6,517 nucleotides of DNA from Syntrophaceae bacterium (GCA_003154025.1 PMCE01000269.1:4059-10575); one strand, 5' to 3'; positions 1 through 6,470 are shown, counted from the first letter of the stretch. Numbers and translations: made by a program. The notes: a model not told the origin generated them from the letters alone.

Positions 1-926
1 GGAGTGTAATCCAGCGAGGTGATGTCGCGGGTCCGGTACCTCACCAGGGGGAAAGCCTCCTTGGTCAGGGTCGTGAGGACCAGTTCCCCTTCGGTTCCCG
101 GGGGGAGCACCTTCAACGTCTGGGGGTCGATAACCTCCGGGATGAAATGATCCTCATGCAGGTGCAGCCCGTTCTTGCGCTCGCATTCCGCCGAAACCCC
201 GGGGCCCATGACTTCGCTCACCCCGTAGTTGTCGGTGGCGCTGATGAAAAGGCGCCCTTCGACCTCTTTCCGCATGGACTCGGACCAAGGCTCCCCCCCG
301 AAAAGCCCCAATTTAAGAGAGAGGGATTTGGGGTCGATCCCCTCTTTTTCCATGAACCGGGCCAGCCGCAGGGCGTAGGAAGGGGTGCTCACCAGGGCGG
401 TAGTCTTGTAATCCTGCATGATCATGACCTGCTTGCGCGTGTTTCCGGTGGACATGGGAATGACCGATGCCCCGATGAGCTCGGCCCCGTGGTGGAGGCC
501 GAAGGCCCCGGTGAAAAGTCCATACTTGAAAGTAATCTGGACCACGTCGTCCTTGGTCACCCCCCCTGCGGCCAGGACCCGGGCGGTCAACTGGCTCCAG
601 TGGTGGAGGTCGTTCTTGGTGTAACCGGTCACCGTAGGCTTGCCCGTCACTCCGGAGGAGGAATGAATGCGGACCACCTCCCGCAGCGGGAGGGCGAACA
701 TCCCGTAGGGGTAACTCTCCCGCAAGTCCTCCTTGGCCGTAAGGGGGAACTGACCCAGGTCCCGGGCGGTCTGGATCTCATCGGGGACGATCTTCATCCG
801 ATCAAACCGCTTCTTGTAGAAGGCCACGTTCCGGTAAACCCGGTTCAAGGTGGATTGTAGCCTCTCCAGCTGGAGCTGCTCGATCTCTTCCCGGGCCAGG
901 CATTCATTCCGGCGGTCCCAGATCAT
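1..926 (-). CDS. paaK: Phenylacetate-CoA ligase-like adenylate-forming enzyme (3' part outside window)
   Basis: This enzyme would activate an aryl or related carboxylic acid to its CoA thioester in the cytoplasm, using ATP and CoA and releasing AMP and PPi. The ATG at 926 gives an open frame of 308 residues to the window edge. Visible motifs are the Ser/Gly-rich ATP loop [10 protein letters not shown] (residues 89-98), GGEPW (210-214), the adenylate-forming motif YGVSE (234-238), HLHED (255-259), and RYRTRD (296-301) with the conserved ATP-ribose-type aspartate D301. The family is usually about 430-440 residues, so roughly the last 125, the small C-terminal lid domain with its catalytic lysine, should lie to the left. 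A purine-rich stretch AAAGGGGGG precedes the ATG and overlaps the livF stop; only 10 bp separate the genes, so it belongs to the transporter operon. The family call is firm. Phenylacetate as substrate is not shown: many PaaK homologues in anaerobes act on other aryl acids or are uncharacterised. Confidence 0.93.
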   Translation of the reverse strand, partial: MIWDRRNECLAREEIEQLQLERLQSTLNRVYRNVAFYKKRFDRMKIVPDEIQTARDLGQFPLTAKEDLRESYPYGMFALPLREVVRIHSSSGVTGKPTVTGYTKNDLHHWSQLTARVLAAGGVTKDDVVQITFKYGLFTGAFGLHHGAELIGASVIPMSTGNTRKQVMIMQDYKTTALVSTPSYALRLARFMEKEGIDPKSLSLKLGLFGGEPWSESMRKEVEGRLFISATDNYGVSEVMGPGVSAECERKNGLHLHEDHFIPEVIDPQTLKVLPPGTEGELVLTTLTKEAFPLVRYRTRDITSLDYT

Positions 927-936
927 ATTCCCCCCT

Positions 937-1671
937 TTACTCCCATACCTCGCGGTACTCCTTGCCCAGGTAGGCGCGCTGGACTTCTTTGTTGTTCATC
1001 AGGTCTTCGGTCTGCCCTTCCAGGATGATCCGGCCCGTCTCCAGAACGTACCCGCGGCCGGCCACCTTCAGGGCCGCCTTGGCGTTCTGCTCCACCAGCA
1101 GGATGGTGGTCCCCCGGTCGCGCAACAGACGGATGGTCTGAAAGATCCCGTTCACCACCAGCGGCGCAAGGCCCAGGGATGGCTCATCCAGCAGGAGGAG
1201 CCGGGGCCTGGACATCAGGGTCCTGCCGATGGCCACCATCTGCTGTTCCCCCCCGGATAGCGTTCCCGCCCTCTGCTTCTGCCGCTCCTTCAAGACCGGA
1301 AACAATTCAAAGATGGAATCCAAGTCTTTGAATACCTCTTTCTTCCCCTCCCCCTTGAACCTCACATAAGCGCCCAGGATCAGGTTGTCGAGAACGGAAA
1401 GAGGGGCGAAGATCTGGCGCCCCTCGGGAACCTGGCCGACCCCCATCCGCAGGACCCGCTCCGCCGGCAGCCCGGCGATATTCTGGCCGCCGAAGAACAG
1501 GCGTCCTTTGGAAACCGGATGGATCCCGGAGATGACTTTCATCAGGGTGGTCTTCCCCGCTCCATTGGCCCCCAGGAGGGCGACCATCTCTCCCGGGCTT
1601 ACGTGGAGGGAGACGTTCCGCAGGGCCTGGATGGCGGCGTAGAAGGTGCTGACGCTCTCCACCCTAAGCAT
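937..1671 (-). CDS. livF: Branched-chain amino acid-type ABC transporter ATP-binding protein LivF
   Basis: This is one of the two cytoplasmic ATPases that drive the importer, pairing with LivG under the LivH/LivM membrane subunits. It has 244 residues, normal for LivF. It shows Walker [10 protein letters not shown] (34-42), a Q-loop glutamine at 80 followed by VPEGRQIF, which is characteristic of LivF, the signature LSGGEQQM (138-145), Walker B LLLLDEP (158-164) and D-loop SLGLAP. The usual switch histidine is replaced by Q195 in LVEQN, which is normal for LivF. The ATG at 1671 overlaps the end of livG by 8 bp and is preceded inside livG by GAGGAG at 7 nt spacing, so the start is well supported and translation is probably coupled. 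The stop at 937 is 10 bp before the ligase gene. The symbol denotes family; the transported substrate may not be leucine, isoleucine or valine. Confidence 0.96.
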   Translation of the reverse strand: MLRVESVSTFYAAIQALRNVSLHVSPGEMVALLGANGAGKTTLMKVISGIHPVSKGRLFFGGQNIAGLPAERVLRMGVGQVPEGRQIFAPLSVLDNLILGAYVRFKGEGKKEVFKDLDSIFELFPVLKERQKQRAGTLSGGEQQMVAIGRTLMSRPRLLLLDEPSLGLAPLVVNGIFQTIRLLRDRGTTILLVEQNAKAALKVAGRGYVLETGRIILEGQTEDLMNNKEVQRAYLGKEYREVWE

Positions 1672-2440
1672 GTCCGTTCTCCTCGCCCAGGTAGGCGGCG
1701 ATCACTTCCGGATTCCGCTGGATCTCCCGCGGGCGCCCCTCGGCGATCTTCCTTCCATAATTGAGAACCAGGACTTCGTCGGAGATTCCCATCACCAGGC
1801 TCATGTCGTGTTCCACCAGCATGACCGTGATTCCTCTCGCCCGGATCGCCAGAATCGTTTGCGAGAGCGTCTCGGTCTCCCGGATGTTCAGGCCGGCAGC
1901 CGGTTCATCCAGGAGGAGAAATTTGGGTTGGGTGGCCAAGGCTCTGGCAATCTCCAGGAGCTTCTGCTCTCCCAGGGGGAGAGAAGTGGCGCCCAGGTGG
2001 GCTTTGCCGTCCAGGCCTATGAAATGAAGCTCCCCCAGGGCTTTCTCCCGAATCTGTTTCTCCTCCTGTTTCATGCCGGGCAGGCGGAGTCCGGCGCTGA
2101 AAATGCCGGCCGAAGTGTAGTTGTGTCCCCCCAGCATGACATTTTCCAGTACACTCATATTGCCAAAGAGTTCCAGATTCTGGAAAGTGCGCGAAATGCC
2201 CAGGCGGGCGATCTCATGGGGCTTTCGTCCATTTAAAAGCCGGCCCATGAACTCAAACCTCCCCCGCGTGGGCGGGAACACCGCGGTGATGAGGTTGAAG
2301 AGGGTCGTCTTTCCGGCCCCGTTCGGCCCGATCACCGATTTGATCTGCCCTTGGCTCACGCTGAAGCTCAGGCCGTCGATGGCCCGCAGGCCTCCGAAAA
2401 TTTTCTGCAGACCCTGGATTTGGAGGACTTCGGTTCCCAT
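1664..2440 (-). CDS. livG: Branched-chain amino acid-type ABC transporter ATP-binding protein LivG
   Basis: This is the second ATPase of the importer, expected to form a heterodimer with LivF. It has 258 residues, a typical length. Motifs are Walker A GPNGAGKTT (38-46), Q-loop RTFQN (84-88, Q87), an ABC signature of the LivG type LPLGEQK (154-160, where proline replaces the usual serine), Walker B FLLLDEP (174-180), D-loop AAGLN and switch histidine H211 in LVEHD. Residues NIRETETL after the D-loop and the C-terminal AYLGEE are also familiar from LivG. The ATG at 2440 lies 6 bp after the livM stop. AGGA, formed by the livM stop region, sits 4 nt upstream, and a stronger AGAGGGGG lies a little further away. 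The gene ends 8 bp inside livF. I am confident of the family; the substrate is open. Confidence 0.96.
   Translation of the reverse strand: MGTEVLQIQGLQKIFGGLRAIDGLSFSVSQGQIKSVIGPNGAGKTTLFNLITAVFPPTRGRFEFMGRLLNGRKPHEIARLGISRTFQNLELFGNMSVLENVMLGGHNYTSAGIFSAGLRLPGMKQEEKQIREKALGELHFIGLDGKAHLGATSLPLGEQKLLEIARALATQPKFLLLDEPAAGLNIRETETLSQTILAIRARGITVMLVEHDMSLVMGISDEVLVLNYGRKIAEGRPREIQRNPEVIAAYLGEENGHA
1679..1684 (-). promoter_or_regulatory. Ribosome-binding site of livF inside the end of livG
   Basis: GAGGAG lies 7 nt before the livF ATG at 1671, within the last codons of livG. This supports the 8-bp gene overlap and coupled translation. Confidence 0.75.
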
Positions 2441-2446
2441 CGTGTC

Positions 2447-3391
2447 CTACGACCCCCTCTGGCTCTTCGCCCAGATCCGGTGCACCCCTTCGAGAATGCC
2501 TTTGGGCATGAAGAGGAGAACGGCCATGAGAATGGCCCCGTAAGCCAGCACCTCGAAATCTTCAAGTCCCCGCAGATACTCCGGCAGAAGGGTCAGCACC
2601 GCGGCTCCCAGCAGGGCTCCCCAAAGAGTCTCGGTTCCCCCGACCACAACCATCATCAATAGAAGGATGGAGAACATGAGACTGAAAGAGCTGGGGCTGA
2701 TGAAATTGATGAAATGAGCGTACAGACTGCCCCCCATGGAGGCATAAACGGCGCTCAGGATGAAGACCTCCACCTTGCAGCGCGAGGCATCGACTCCCAT
2801 GGCGCCGGCGGCCAACTCGCTGCCGTGGACCGCCCGCAGGGCCCTCCCGACCCGGGAGTCGATCACGTTCAGGGAGAAAACCAGGAGGAGAAGGACCGCC
2901 CCCCAGACCAGGTACAGGTACAGGGTCCCTTCGAGAGGAACCCCCCAGAATTGAAGAGAGGGGATTCCGGAGAGCCCCGAAGGTCCGCCCGTCAGGGAAG
3001 AAAGCTCATTAAAGATGATAAACATGATTTCCCCGAAACCCAGAGTGGCCACGGCCATGTAGTGGCCTTTCAGCCTCAAAGTTGGTTTCCCCACGAGATA
3101 GGCCACCATGGCTGAAAGACTGATTCCCGCCAAGAAGGCCGCCAAAGGATGGAGGGAATAATGGGTGGTCAAAATTCCCGAAGAGTAGGCCCCCAACCCG
3201 AAAAAGGCCGCATGACCCAGGGAAATCTGCCCCGCATAACCCATGAGCAGGCTGAGCCCCATGGTGATCATCCCGTTGATCCCCATGAAGACCAGGAGGC
3301 TGATAAAATACTCGTTCCTCCCGGTCAGCCAGGGGAAGACGCCGATCCCGGCGGCGATAATAAAGATGATGGAAAGGTCTTTCTTTTTCAT
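2447..3391 (-). CDS. livM: Branched-chain amino acid-type ABC transporter permease LivM
   Basis: This inner-membrane permease forms the translocation path together with LivH. From the ATG at 3391 it has 314 residues and begins MKKKDLSIIF. Hydrophobic segments alternate through the protein. The LivM hallmarks are GYAGQISLGHAAFFGLGAY (51-69), the LRLKGHYMAVATLGFGEI region (105-122), TGGPSGL (134-140) and the VVVGGTETLWGALLGA cytoplasmic-loop region (248-263) that contacts an ATPase. An upstream in-frame TTG at 3439 would add 16 residues. I rejected it because that stretch lies in the repeat-bearing gap and encodes a polar, Arg/Ala-rich leader not expected in this family. No strong Shine-Dalgarno sequence precedes either start. 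livG follows after 6 bp; livH lies 109 bp upstream. Confidence 0.94.
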   Translation of the reverse strand: MKKKDLSIIFIIAAGIGVFPWLTGRNEYFISLLVFMGINGMITMGLSLLMGYAGQISLGHAAFFGLGAYSSGILTTHYSLHPLAAFLAGISLSAMVAYLVGKPTLRLKGHYMAVATLGFGEIMFIIFNELSSLTGGPSGLSGIPSLQFWGVPLEGTLYLYLVWGAVLLLLVFSLNVIDSRVGRALRAVHGSELAAGAMGVDASRCKVEVFILSAVYASMGGSLYAHFINFISPSSFSLMFSILLLMMVVVGGTETLWGALLGAAVLTLLPEYLRGLEDFEVLAYGAILMAVLLFMPKGILEGVHRIWAKSQRGS

Positions 3392-3410
3392 CGCTGCTGA
3401 AAAGGGGTTC

Positions 3411-3494
3411 TGCCGTGCTGCCGTGCTGCGGTGCCGCAATGCCCCGAGTTATGGTTGAATCACCGCAGGACTGCAGTACCTTCGCACCGCAGCA
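3411..3494. repeat. Inverted-repeat element with 8-nt tandem units between livH and livM
   Basis: On the plus strand three 8-nt units stand in a row: TGCCGTGC, TGCCGTGC, TGCGGTGC (3411-3434). TGCTGCGGTGC (3424-3434) is the exact reverse complement of GCACCGCAGCA (3484-3494), with a 49-nt spacer. The word CACCGCAG occurs at 3461-3468 and 3485-3492 and inverted at 3426-3433. This fills most of the 109-bp gap that interrupts an otherwise tightly packed operon. Confidence 0.75.
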
Positions 3495-3500
3495 TGTCTT

Positions 3501-4394
3501 TCAGAATTTCTTCAACCCGCTCTCCTCCTCGCTCCCCATAAGGCCGCTGGGCTTCACCCAAAGGATGATCAGCAAAACCAGAAGGGCAATGGCGTCCTTG
3601 TAGCCCGAGGAGATGAGGCCGGCCCCAAAGGACTCCAGAATGCCGATGAGGAAGCCGGCCAGGACGGACCCTACGCCGCTGCCCAGCCCCCCCAGTACCG
3701 CCGCGGCAAAACCTTTCAGTCCGAGGAGCGGACCGCGGTCATATTCCATCAGCGTGATGGGGGTAATAATCGCGCCGGCCACGGCGCCCACGGCGGCACT
3801 CAAGCCAAAGGAGAGAAATACCATCTTGCGCACGTTGATCCCGATCAGGCGCGCAGCCAGCGGGTTGAAGGCGCAGGCTCTGACGGCCTTGCCCATCAGG
3901 GTCCGGTTGAAGAAAAATTGAATCCCCGCGACGACCAGGACGGTGATTCCCAGGATCCAAAAAGTCTGCGCCTGCAGGGTGGCGCCGAAGAATTGGATGG
4001 GGGGGTTCTGGGTGAAGGGAGGGAGCGCATAGGGGTCTTTGCCCCACAGGAACATCGCTCCCCCCCGGAAGAGGATGGAACCCGCCAGGGTGATCATGAT
4101 CAGAGTAATGAGCGAGGCCTCCTTGAGGGGACGAATGGCCAGGCGCTCAAAGACCACCCCCAAGGCGGTGACCGCCGCGAGGGTTAACAAAAACCCCAGG
4201 TACAGGGGCATTTTCAAAACGGCCGTGAACAAGACCATGATCAGCCCGCCCAGCATGACAAATTCCCCCTGGGCCAGATTGATGATGCCCGTGGCGTTGT
4301 AGATCATGGTAAAACCCAACGCCACCAGGGCGTAGATGCTGCCCAGGGTCAACCCGGTAAAGAGATATTGAATCATTTGGCTGGTGGAGGTCAT
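3501..4394 (-). CDS. livH: Branched-chain amino acid-type ABC transporter permease LivH
   Basis: This is the first inner-membrane permease of the importer. It has 297 residues with about eight hydrophobic segments. Family hallmarks are the N-terminal block GLTLGSIYALVALGFTMIYN (14-33) running into GIINLAQGEFVMLGG (36-50), RACAFNPLAARLIGINVRK (172-190), which includes the RA...N.AARL.GI pattern seen in LivH proteins, and GLKGFAAAVLGGLGSGVGSV (225-244), the loop expected to contact the ATPase. The C-terminal tail after KPSGLMG is short and charged. The ATG at 4394 has no clear ribosome-binding site. A second ATG at 4376 (residue 7, MIQYLFTG) fits the usual LivH N-terminus equally well, so the start is uncertain by six codons. 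It is preceded by 388 non-coding bases after the binding-protein gene, unusually long for this operon type. Confidence 0.95.
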   Translation of the reverse strand: MTSTSQMIQYLFTGLTLGSIYALVALGFTMIYNATGIINLAQGEFVMLGGLIMVLFTAVLKMPLYLGFLLTLAAVTALGVVFERLAIRPLKEASLITLIMITLAGSILFRGGAMFLWGKDPYALPPFTQNPPIQFFGATLQAQTFWILGITVLVVAGIQFFFNRTLMGKAVRACAFNPLAARLIGINVRKMVFLSFGLSAAVGAVAGAIITPITLMEYDRGPLLGLKGFAAAVLGGLGSGVGSVLAGFLIGILESFGAGLISSGYKDAIALLVLLIILWVKPSGLMGSEEESGLKKF

Positions 4395-4430
4395 AGAATA
4401 ACAATGCCAGTGTAAGTATGGATAAGTTAG

Positions 4431-4506
4431 TTCGGAGTTCGGAGCCTAGAAACTTTAATCGAAGACCTGCGAGCGGCGCCGATCGATTTTCTTGCTCCGA
4501 ACTCCG
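4431..4506. repeat. Inverted-repeat element built on the 7-nt word TTCGGAG
   Basis: Two tandem TTCGGAG units (4431-4444) form part of a 13-bp arm CGGAGTTCGGAGC (4433-4445), whose exact reverse complement lies at 4494-4506 after a 48-nt spacer. The element is non-coding, lies just upstream of livH and is followed within 3 nt by the GC-rich palindrome. Confidence 0.7.
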
Positions 4507-4508
4507 CA

Positions 4509-4531
4509 GGGGCGACCCGGCGGGTCGCCCC
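4509..4531. repeat. Perfect 10-bp GC-rich palindrome with 3-nt loop
   Basis: GGGGCGACCC (4509-4518), loop GGC, GGGTCGCCCC (4522-4531). There is no adjacent T-run on either strand, so it is not a canonical intrinsic terminator. Very similar palindromes are, as I recall, dispersed in intergenic DNA of various bacterial genomes, so a REP-like element is likely; copy number cannot be judged from this window. Confidence 0.7.
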
Positions 4532-4570
4532 GACTCCCGACTTCTCTTCCCCTCCGAATCCCGGATAGAC

Positions 4571-4627
4571 AAAGAGCGCTCTGGGCCTTCAAATGGGAAT
4601 ATAAATTGAAGGCCCGCAGCGCTCTTT
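4571..4627. repeat. 22-bp imperfect inverted repeat (large hairpin), possible terminator or mRNA-stabilising structure
   Basis: Arms 4571-4592 and 4606-4627 enclose a 13-nt AT-rich loop. Each arm has two perfect 10-bp blocks: AAAGAGCGCT pairs with AGCGCTCTTT, and GGGCCTTCAA pairs with TTGAAGGCCC. A 2-bp mismatch (CT against GC) separates them. It is symmetric and could act on either strand. In the minus direction the stem is followed by only a short, interrupted T tract. Its position between the binding-protein and permease genes resembles hairpins that protect the abundant upstream message in other binding-protein operons. Confidence 0.75.
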
Positions 4628-4704
4628 AAAAGTAATAGTAGCCGTAGAAAGAAGGACGCAGATCTCCAGTGTTCTCCGCCAGGGTCAACGGGTTGCGGGG
4701 AAAG

Positions 4705-4756
4705 AAAAAAAACCTCAATTGGGATTTATGATTCAGCATCCTTTTCCCATCTTGAA
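4705..4756 (-). terminator. Candidate intrinsic terminator after the binding-protein gene
   Basis: In the minus-strand RNA UUCAA (4756-4752) and UGGGA (4749-4745) can pair with UCCCA (4724-4720) and UUGAG (4718-4714), leaving small internal loops and a 20-nt apical loop. One G and then eight consecutive Us follow (4712-4705). The stem is interrupted and A/U-containing, so strength is uncertain, but its place 27 nt after the stop fits a terminator or attenuator that would favour the binding-protein message over the permeases. Confidence 0.45.
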
Positions 4757-4772
4757 TCAGCGATTTTTCCCT

Positions 4773-4800
4773 ATTATATCCGTCAATCGGCAAATGTCCA
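4773..4800 (-). promoter_or_regulatory. Candidate sigma70-like promoter at the end of the binding-protein gene
   Basis: On the minus strand TGGACA (4800-4795) is separated by 16 nt from a perfect TATAAT (4778-4773). Five of six bases match the -35 consensus and six of six the -10. The elements straddle the stop codon of the binding-protein gene (4785-4783). Transcription would begin near 4766, heading toward livH, about 370 nt before its ATG. Chance occurrence is possible, since the spacer is dictated by coding sequence. Confidence 0.45.
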
Positions 4801-5991
4801 GTCATTATTTTTGACCACGATCATCTCAAAGGCATCTTTTTTCAACCCCGTGTGGTCCTCCGGAGACATGTTGAAGACCCCGCTCACTCCCGGCCAGTTC
4901 TTTACTTTGCTCTCCAGATAATCCCGAATTTTCCCTTTGTCGGGCCCCACGGCCTTCAGAGCGTCCACGAAAAGAAAGAGGGCATCATAGGCATACCCCC
5001 CGAAGCTCGACACCTCCGTCTTAAACCGCTTCTCGTACTCCGCCTTGTACTTCGTGATCACCGCTTTTTGGGGGTGATCGGCCTTCACCTTTTCCGCCAC
5101 GATCACATGGCCCAGGGGGCAGAGCACCCCTTCAGCCGCGCCGCCGGCCAGTTCGATGTTTCTCTTCGATCCGAATCCGTGACTCTGGTACAGGGGGATA
5201 TTCATACCCAGCTGTTTCCAGTTCTTGGTCACCAGAACCTGGGGGGGCCCGACCGACCAATTAATCAACGCCTGCGCATCCGTTCCTCTGATCTTGGTGA
5301 GTTGAGCGGTCATGTCGGAATCCTTCGGTCCGTACCGTTCGTCGGCCACGATCGAGATCCCGTAGTCCGGGGCCACCCTTTTGAGTTCCTGGCGCCCGAA
5401 GTCTCCGAATCCGGCGGTGACCGTGATGATGGCCACTTTGGTGATCTTCTTTTTCTTCATATGATCATAGATCGCTTCGACGGCGGAAGTATCCGTCTGG
5501 GCGGTCTTGAAGACCCAGCGGTTCTGCTTCTTCGGCATTTCGAAGGTCTTCGCCGCCAGGATCCGGTCCAATTCCTCTTTGGGCGTGACGATGGAGAGGG
5601 CGGCCGCGCAGGAGATCAAGGGCGTGGACGTTCTTTCCATGATCGGGACGGCGGCCATGCTCTCCCCGGTTGTGGAAGGTCCCACGATGGCCAAAACTTT
5701 GTCCTTATCCAGTAGCTTGCGCACGGTCAACACGGCTTGGCCCTCATCGCTCTTGCTGTCTTCGATGATGACCTTCAGGGGATGTCCCTGGATTCCGCCC
5801 GCTCCGTTGACCCACTCTTCCACCATCTTGGCGGTGTTGCGTTCCGGCTCTCCCAGGAAGGAAGCCCCCCCAGTCACGCTGAATACCGCCCCCACCAGGT
5901 AAGGATCCTTTTCCGCCCCCATGACTTGAGGGACGAAGCCCGCGATGCAGGCCCCCAGGATCGTGGCGACAAGAAATCCTCTTCTTTTCAA
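4783..5991 (-). CDS. ABC transporter substrate-binding protein, LivK-like (periplasmic-binding type 1 fold, Peripla_BP_6 type)
   Basis: This is the extracytoplasmic ligand-binding component of the importer. Starting at the TTG at 5991 it has 402 residues and opens with a classic export signal: MKRRG, then a hydrophobic stretch to about residue 20, with cleavage likely near VMGA|EK (26/27). LGAC (12-15) could alternatively be a lipobox, though the hydrophobic run before C15 is short. The mature part follows the family pattern: AVFSVTGGASFLGEPERN (35-52), GGIQGHPLKVIIEDSKSDEG (65-84), the ligand-site loop GPSTTGESMAAVP (104-116), GFGDFG (194-199) and GGYAYDALFLFVDAL (331-345). AGGAGG lies 4 nt before the TTG. 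An in-frame ATG at 6030 would add 13 charged residues ahead of the signal peptide, has no Shine-Dalgarno sequence and sits in a hairpin, so I prefer TTG. Ligand unknown: amino acids and aryl acids are both known for this family. Confidence 0.93.
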   Translation of the reverse strand: MKRRGFLVATILGACIAGFVPQVMGAEKDPYLVGAVFSVTGGASFLGEPERNTAKMVEEWVNGAGGIQGHPLKVIIEDSKSDEGQAVLTVRKLLDKDKVLAIVGPSTTGESMAAVPIMERTSTPLISCAAALSIVTPKEELDRILAAKTFEMPKKQNRWVFKTAQTDTSAVEAIYDHMKKKKITKVAIITVTAGFGDFGRQELKRVAPDYGISIVADERYGPKDSDMTAQLTKIRGTDAQALINWSVGPPQVLVTKNWKQLGMNIPLYQSHGFGSKRNIELAGGAAEGVLCPLGHVIVAEKVKADHPQKAVITKYKAEYEKRFKTEVSSFGGYAYDALFLFVDALKAVGPDKGKIRDYLESKVKNWPGVSGVFNMSPEDHTGLKKDAFEMIVVKNNDWTFAD

Positions 5992-5995
5992 TCTC

Positions 5996-6001
5996 CCTCC
6001 T
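5996..6001 (-). promoter_or_regulatory. Ribosome-binding site supporting the TTG start of the substrate-binding protein
   Basis: AGGAGG on the minus strand is followed by GAGA and then TTG at 5991. The 4-nt spacing is slightly short but workable. Together with the signal peptide that begins exactly there, it favours TTG over the ATG at 6030. Confidence 0.65.
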
Positions 6002-6006
6002 CTCTG

Positions 6007-6038
6007 GAATTTCCATGCCTCCCCTTGCATGGAAATTC
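6007..6038. repeat. Perfect 12-bp inverted repeat between the ACT gene and the binding-protein gene
   Basis: On the plus strand GAATTTCCATGC (6007-6018) is followed by 8 nt and then its exact reverse complement GCATGGAAATTC (6027-6038). It begins directly after the ACT stop codon and ends a few nucleotides before the AGGAGG of the next gene. In the minus-strand RNA it would form a stable hairpin with a purine-rich loop. No T-run follows in the minus direction, so it is not a standard terminator; RNA processing or protection, control of translation, or an operator are possible. Confidence 0.8.
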
Positions 6039-6470
6039 TTACAGCGTATAGACTTTCTTCCCTTCCAGAATCTTCACTCCATTTTTGGTAAGGGCCGCGA
6101 TGGCCTTGTCCGTCTCGTCGAAACGGAAGATGATGATGGCATTGGACCCGCTCTGCTGGACGAAGGCATAGAGGTACTCCACGTTGATCCCGGATTCGGA
6201 GAGCCCCTTCAAGATATCGGCCAGCCCGCCCGGCCGATCCGGGACTTCCACAGCCACCACTTCCGTTTTCCGGACGGTGAACCCTCTGGCGCCCAAGACC
6301 GCTTTGGCTTTTTCATTGTCGTTCACGATCAGGCGCATGATGCCGAAATCCTTCGTGTCCGCCAGGGACAGGGCGCGGATATTCACCCCCGCCTCCCCCA
6401 GAATGCGAGTCACTTCCGTCAAGGCCCCCGGCTTGTTTTCCAAAAAGACAGAAATCTGCTCTACTTTCAC
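6039..6470 (-). CDS. Tandem ACT-domain protein, probable amino-acid-sensing regulator
   Basis: This small cytoplasmic protein of 143 residues consists almost entirely of two ACT domains: about 4-66, with [21 protein letters not shown] (11-31), and about 71-140, with [20 protein letters not shown] (76-95). No catalytic domain is attached. ACT domains commonly bind amino acids at domain interfaces; stand-alone tandem-ACT proteins of this type are often found beside phenylacetate-CoA ligases or amino acid transporters, but their function is poorly established. The start is GTG at 6470, strongly supported by GGGGAGG ending 5 nt upstream. It ends 47 bp before the preferred start of the binding-protein gene on the same strand, so it is probably the first visible gene of the operon. 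A role as sensor of the imported ligand is inference. Confidence 0.92.
   Translation of the reverse strand: MKVEQISVFLENKPGALTEVTRILGEAGVNIRALSLADTKDFGIMRLIVNDNEKAKAVLGARGFTVRKTEVVAVEVPDRPGGLADILKGLSESGINVEYLYAFVQQSGSNAIIIFRFDETDKAIAALTKNGVKILEGKKVYTL

Larger units (their letters stand above)
4395..4782. other. 388-bp non-coding gap between binding-protein gene and livH
   Basis: No gene is supported here. From right to left in the direction of transcription it holds the -10 part of a promoter candidate, a terminator-like hairpin with eight Ts, a featureless stretch (about 4628-4704), the 22-bp hairpin, the GC palindrome, the TTCGGAG inverted repeat, and then about 35 bases before livH without a clear ribosome-binding site. 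Open frames crossing it are short and follow the hairpin arms. Confidence 0.85.

Noticed and set aside
154..200. LivG signature motif LPLGEQ as a degenerate, inactive ATPase (residues 154-159 of LivG)
   Set aside because: Positions are residue-based. LivG proteins commonly lack the serine of LSGGQ, and all other ATPase motifs are intact, so there is no sign of inactivation.
147..860. 237-codon open frame on the plus strand
   Set aside because: It lies antisense to the well-supported ligase gene, has a low-complexity Gly/Pro/His-rich translation and matches no family I recognise; a shadow of GC-rich codon usage.
3411..3434. Tandem 8-nt units as a possible CRISPR array or transposon end
   Set aside because: Units are contiguous without spacers, far too short for CRISPR, and no transposase or target duplication is visible.
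4395..4430. A promoter directly in front of livH
   Set aside because: A TATTCT-like hexamer is present next to the ATG, but no -35 element lies at a suitable distance and there would be no leader for a ribosome-binding site.
4418..4609. 63-codon plus-strand frame across the intergenic gap
   Set aside because: It is composed largely of the inverted-repeat arms and the GC palindrome; no ribosome-binding site or recognisable family.
4852..5715. 287-codon open frame on the plus strand
   Set aside because: It is antisense to the substrate-binding protein, Arg/His/Leu-rich, without domain features; a shadow frame.
5744..6016. 90-codon minus-strand frame starting at an ATG after GGGGAGG
   Set aside because: The start looks good by ribosome-binding site, but the frame lies out of phase inside the binding-protein gene and yields a Gly/Arg-rich sequence with no signal peptide. 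The GGGGAGG is the loop of the inverted repeat.
5992..6030. ATG at 6030 as start of the binding-protein gene
   Set aside because: It has no Shine-Dalgarno sequence, lies within a hairpin stem and places 13 charged residues before a signal peptide that begins naturally at the TTG at 5991.
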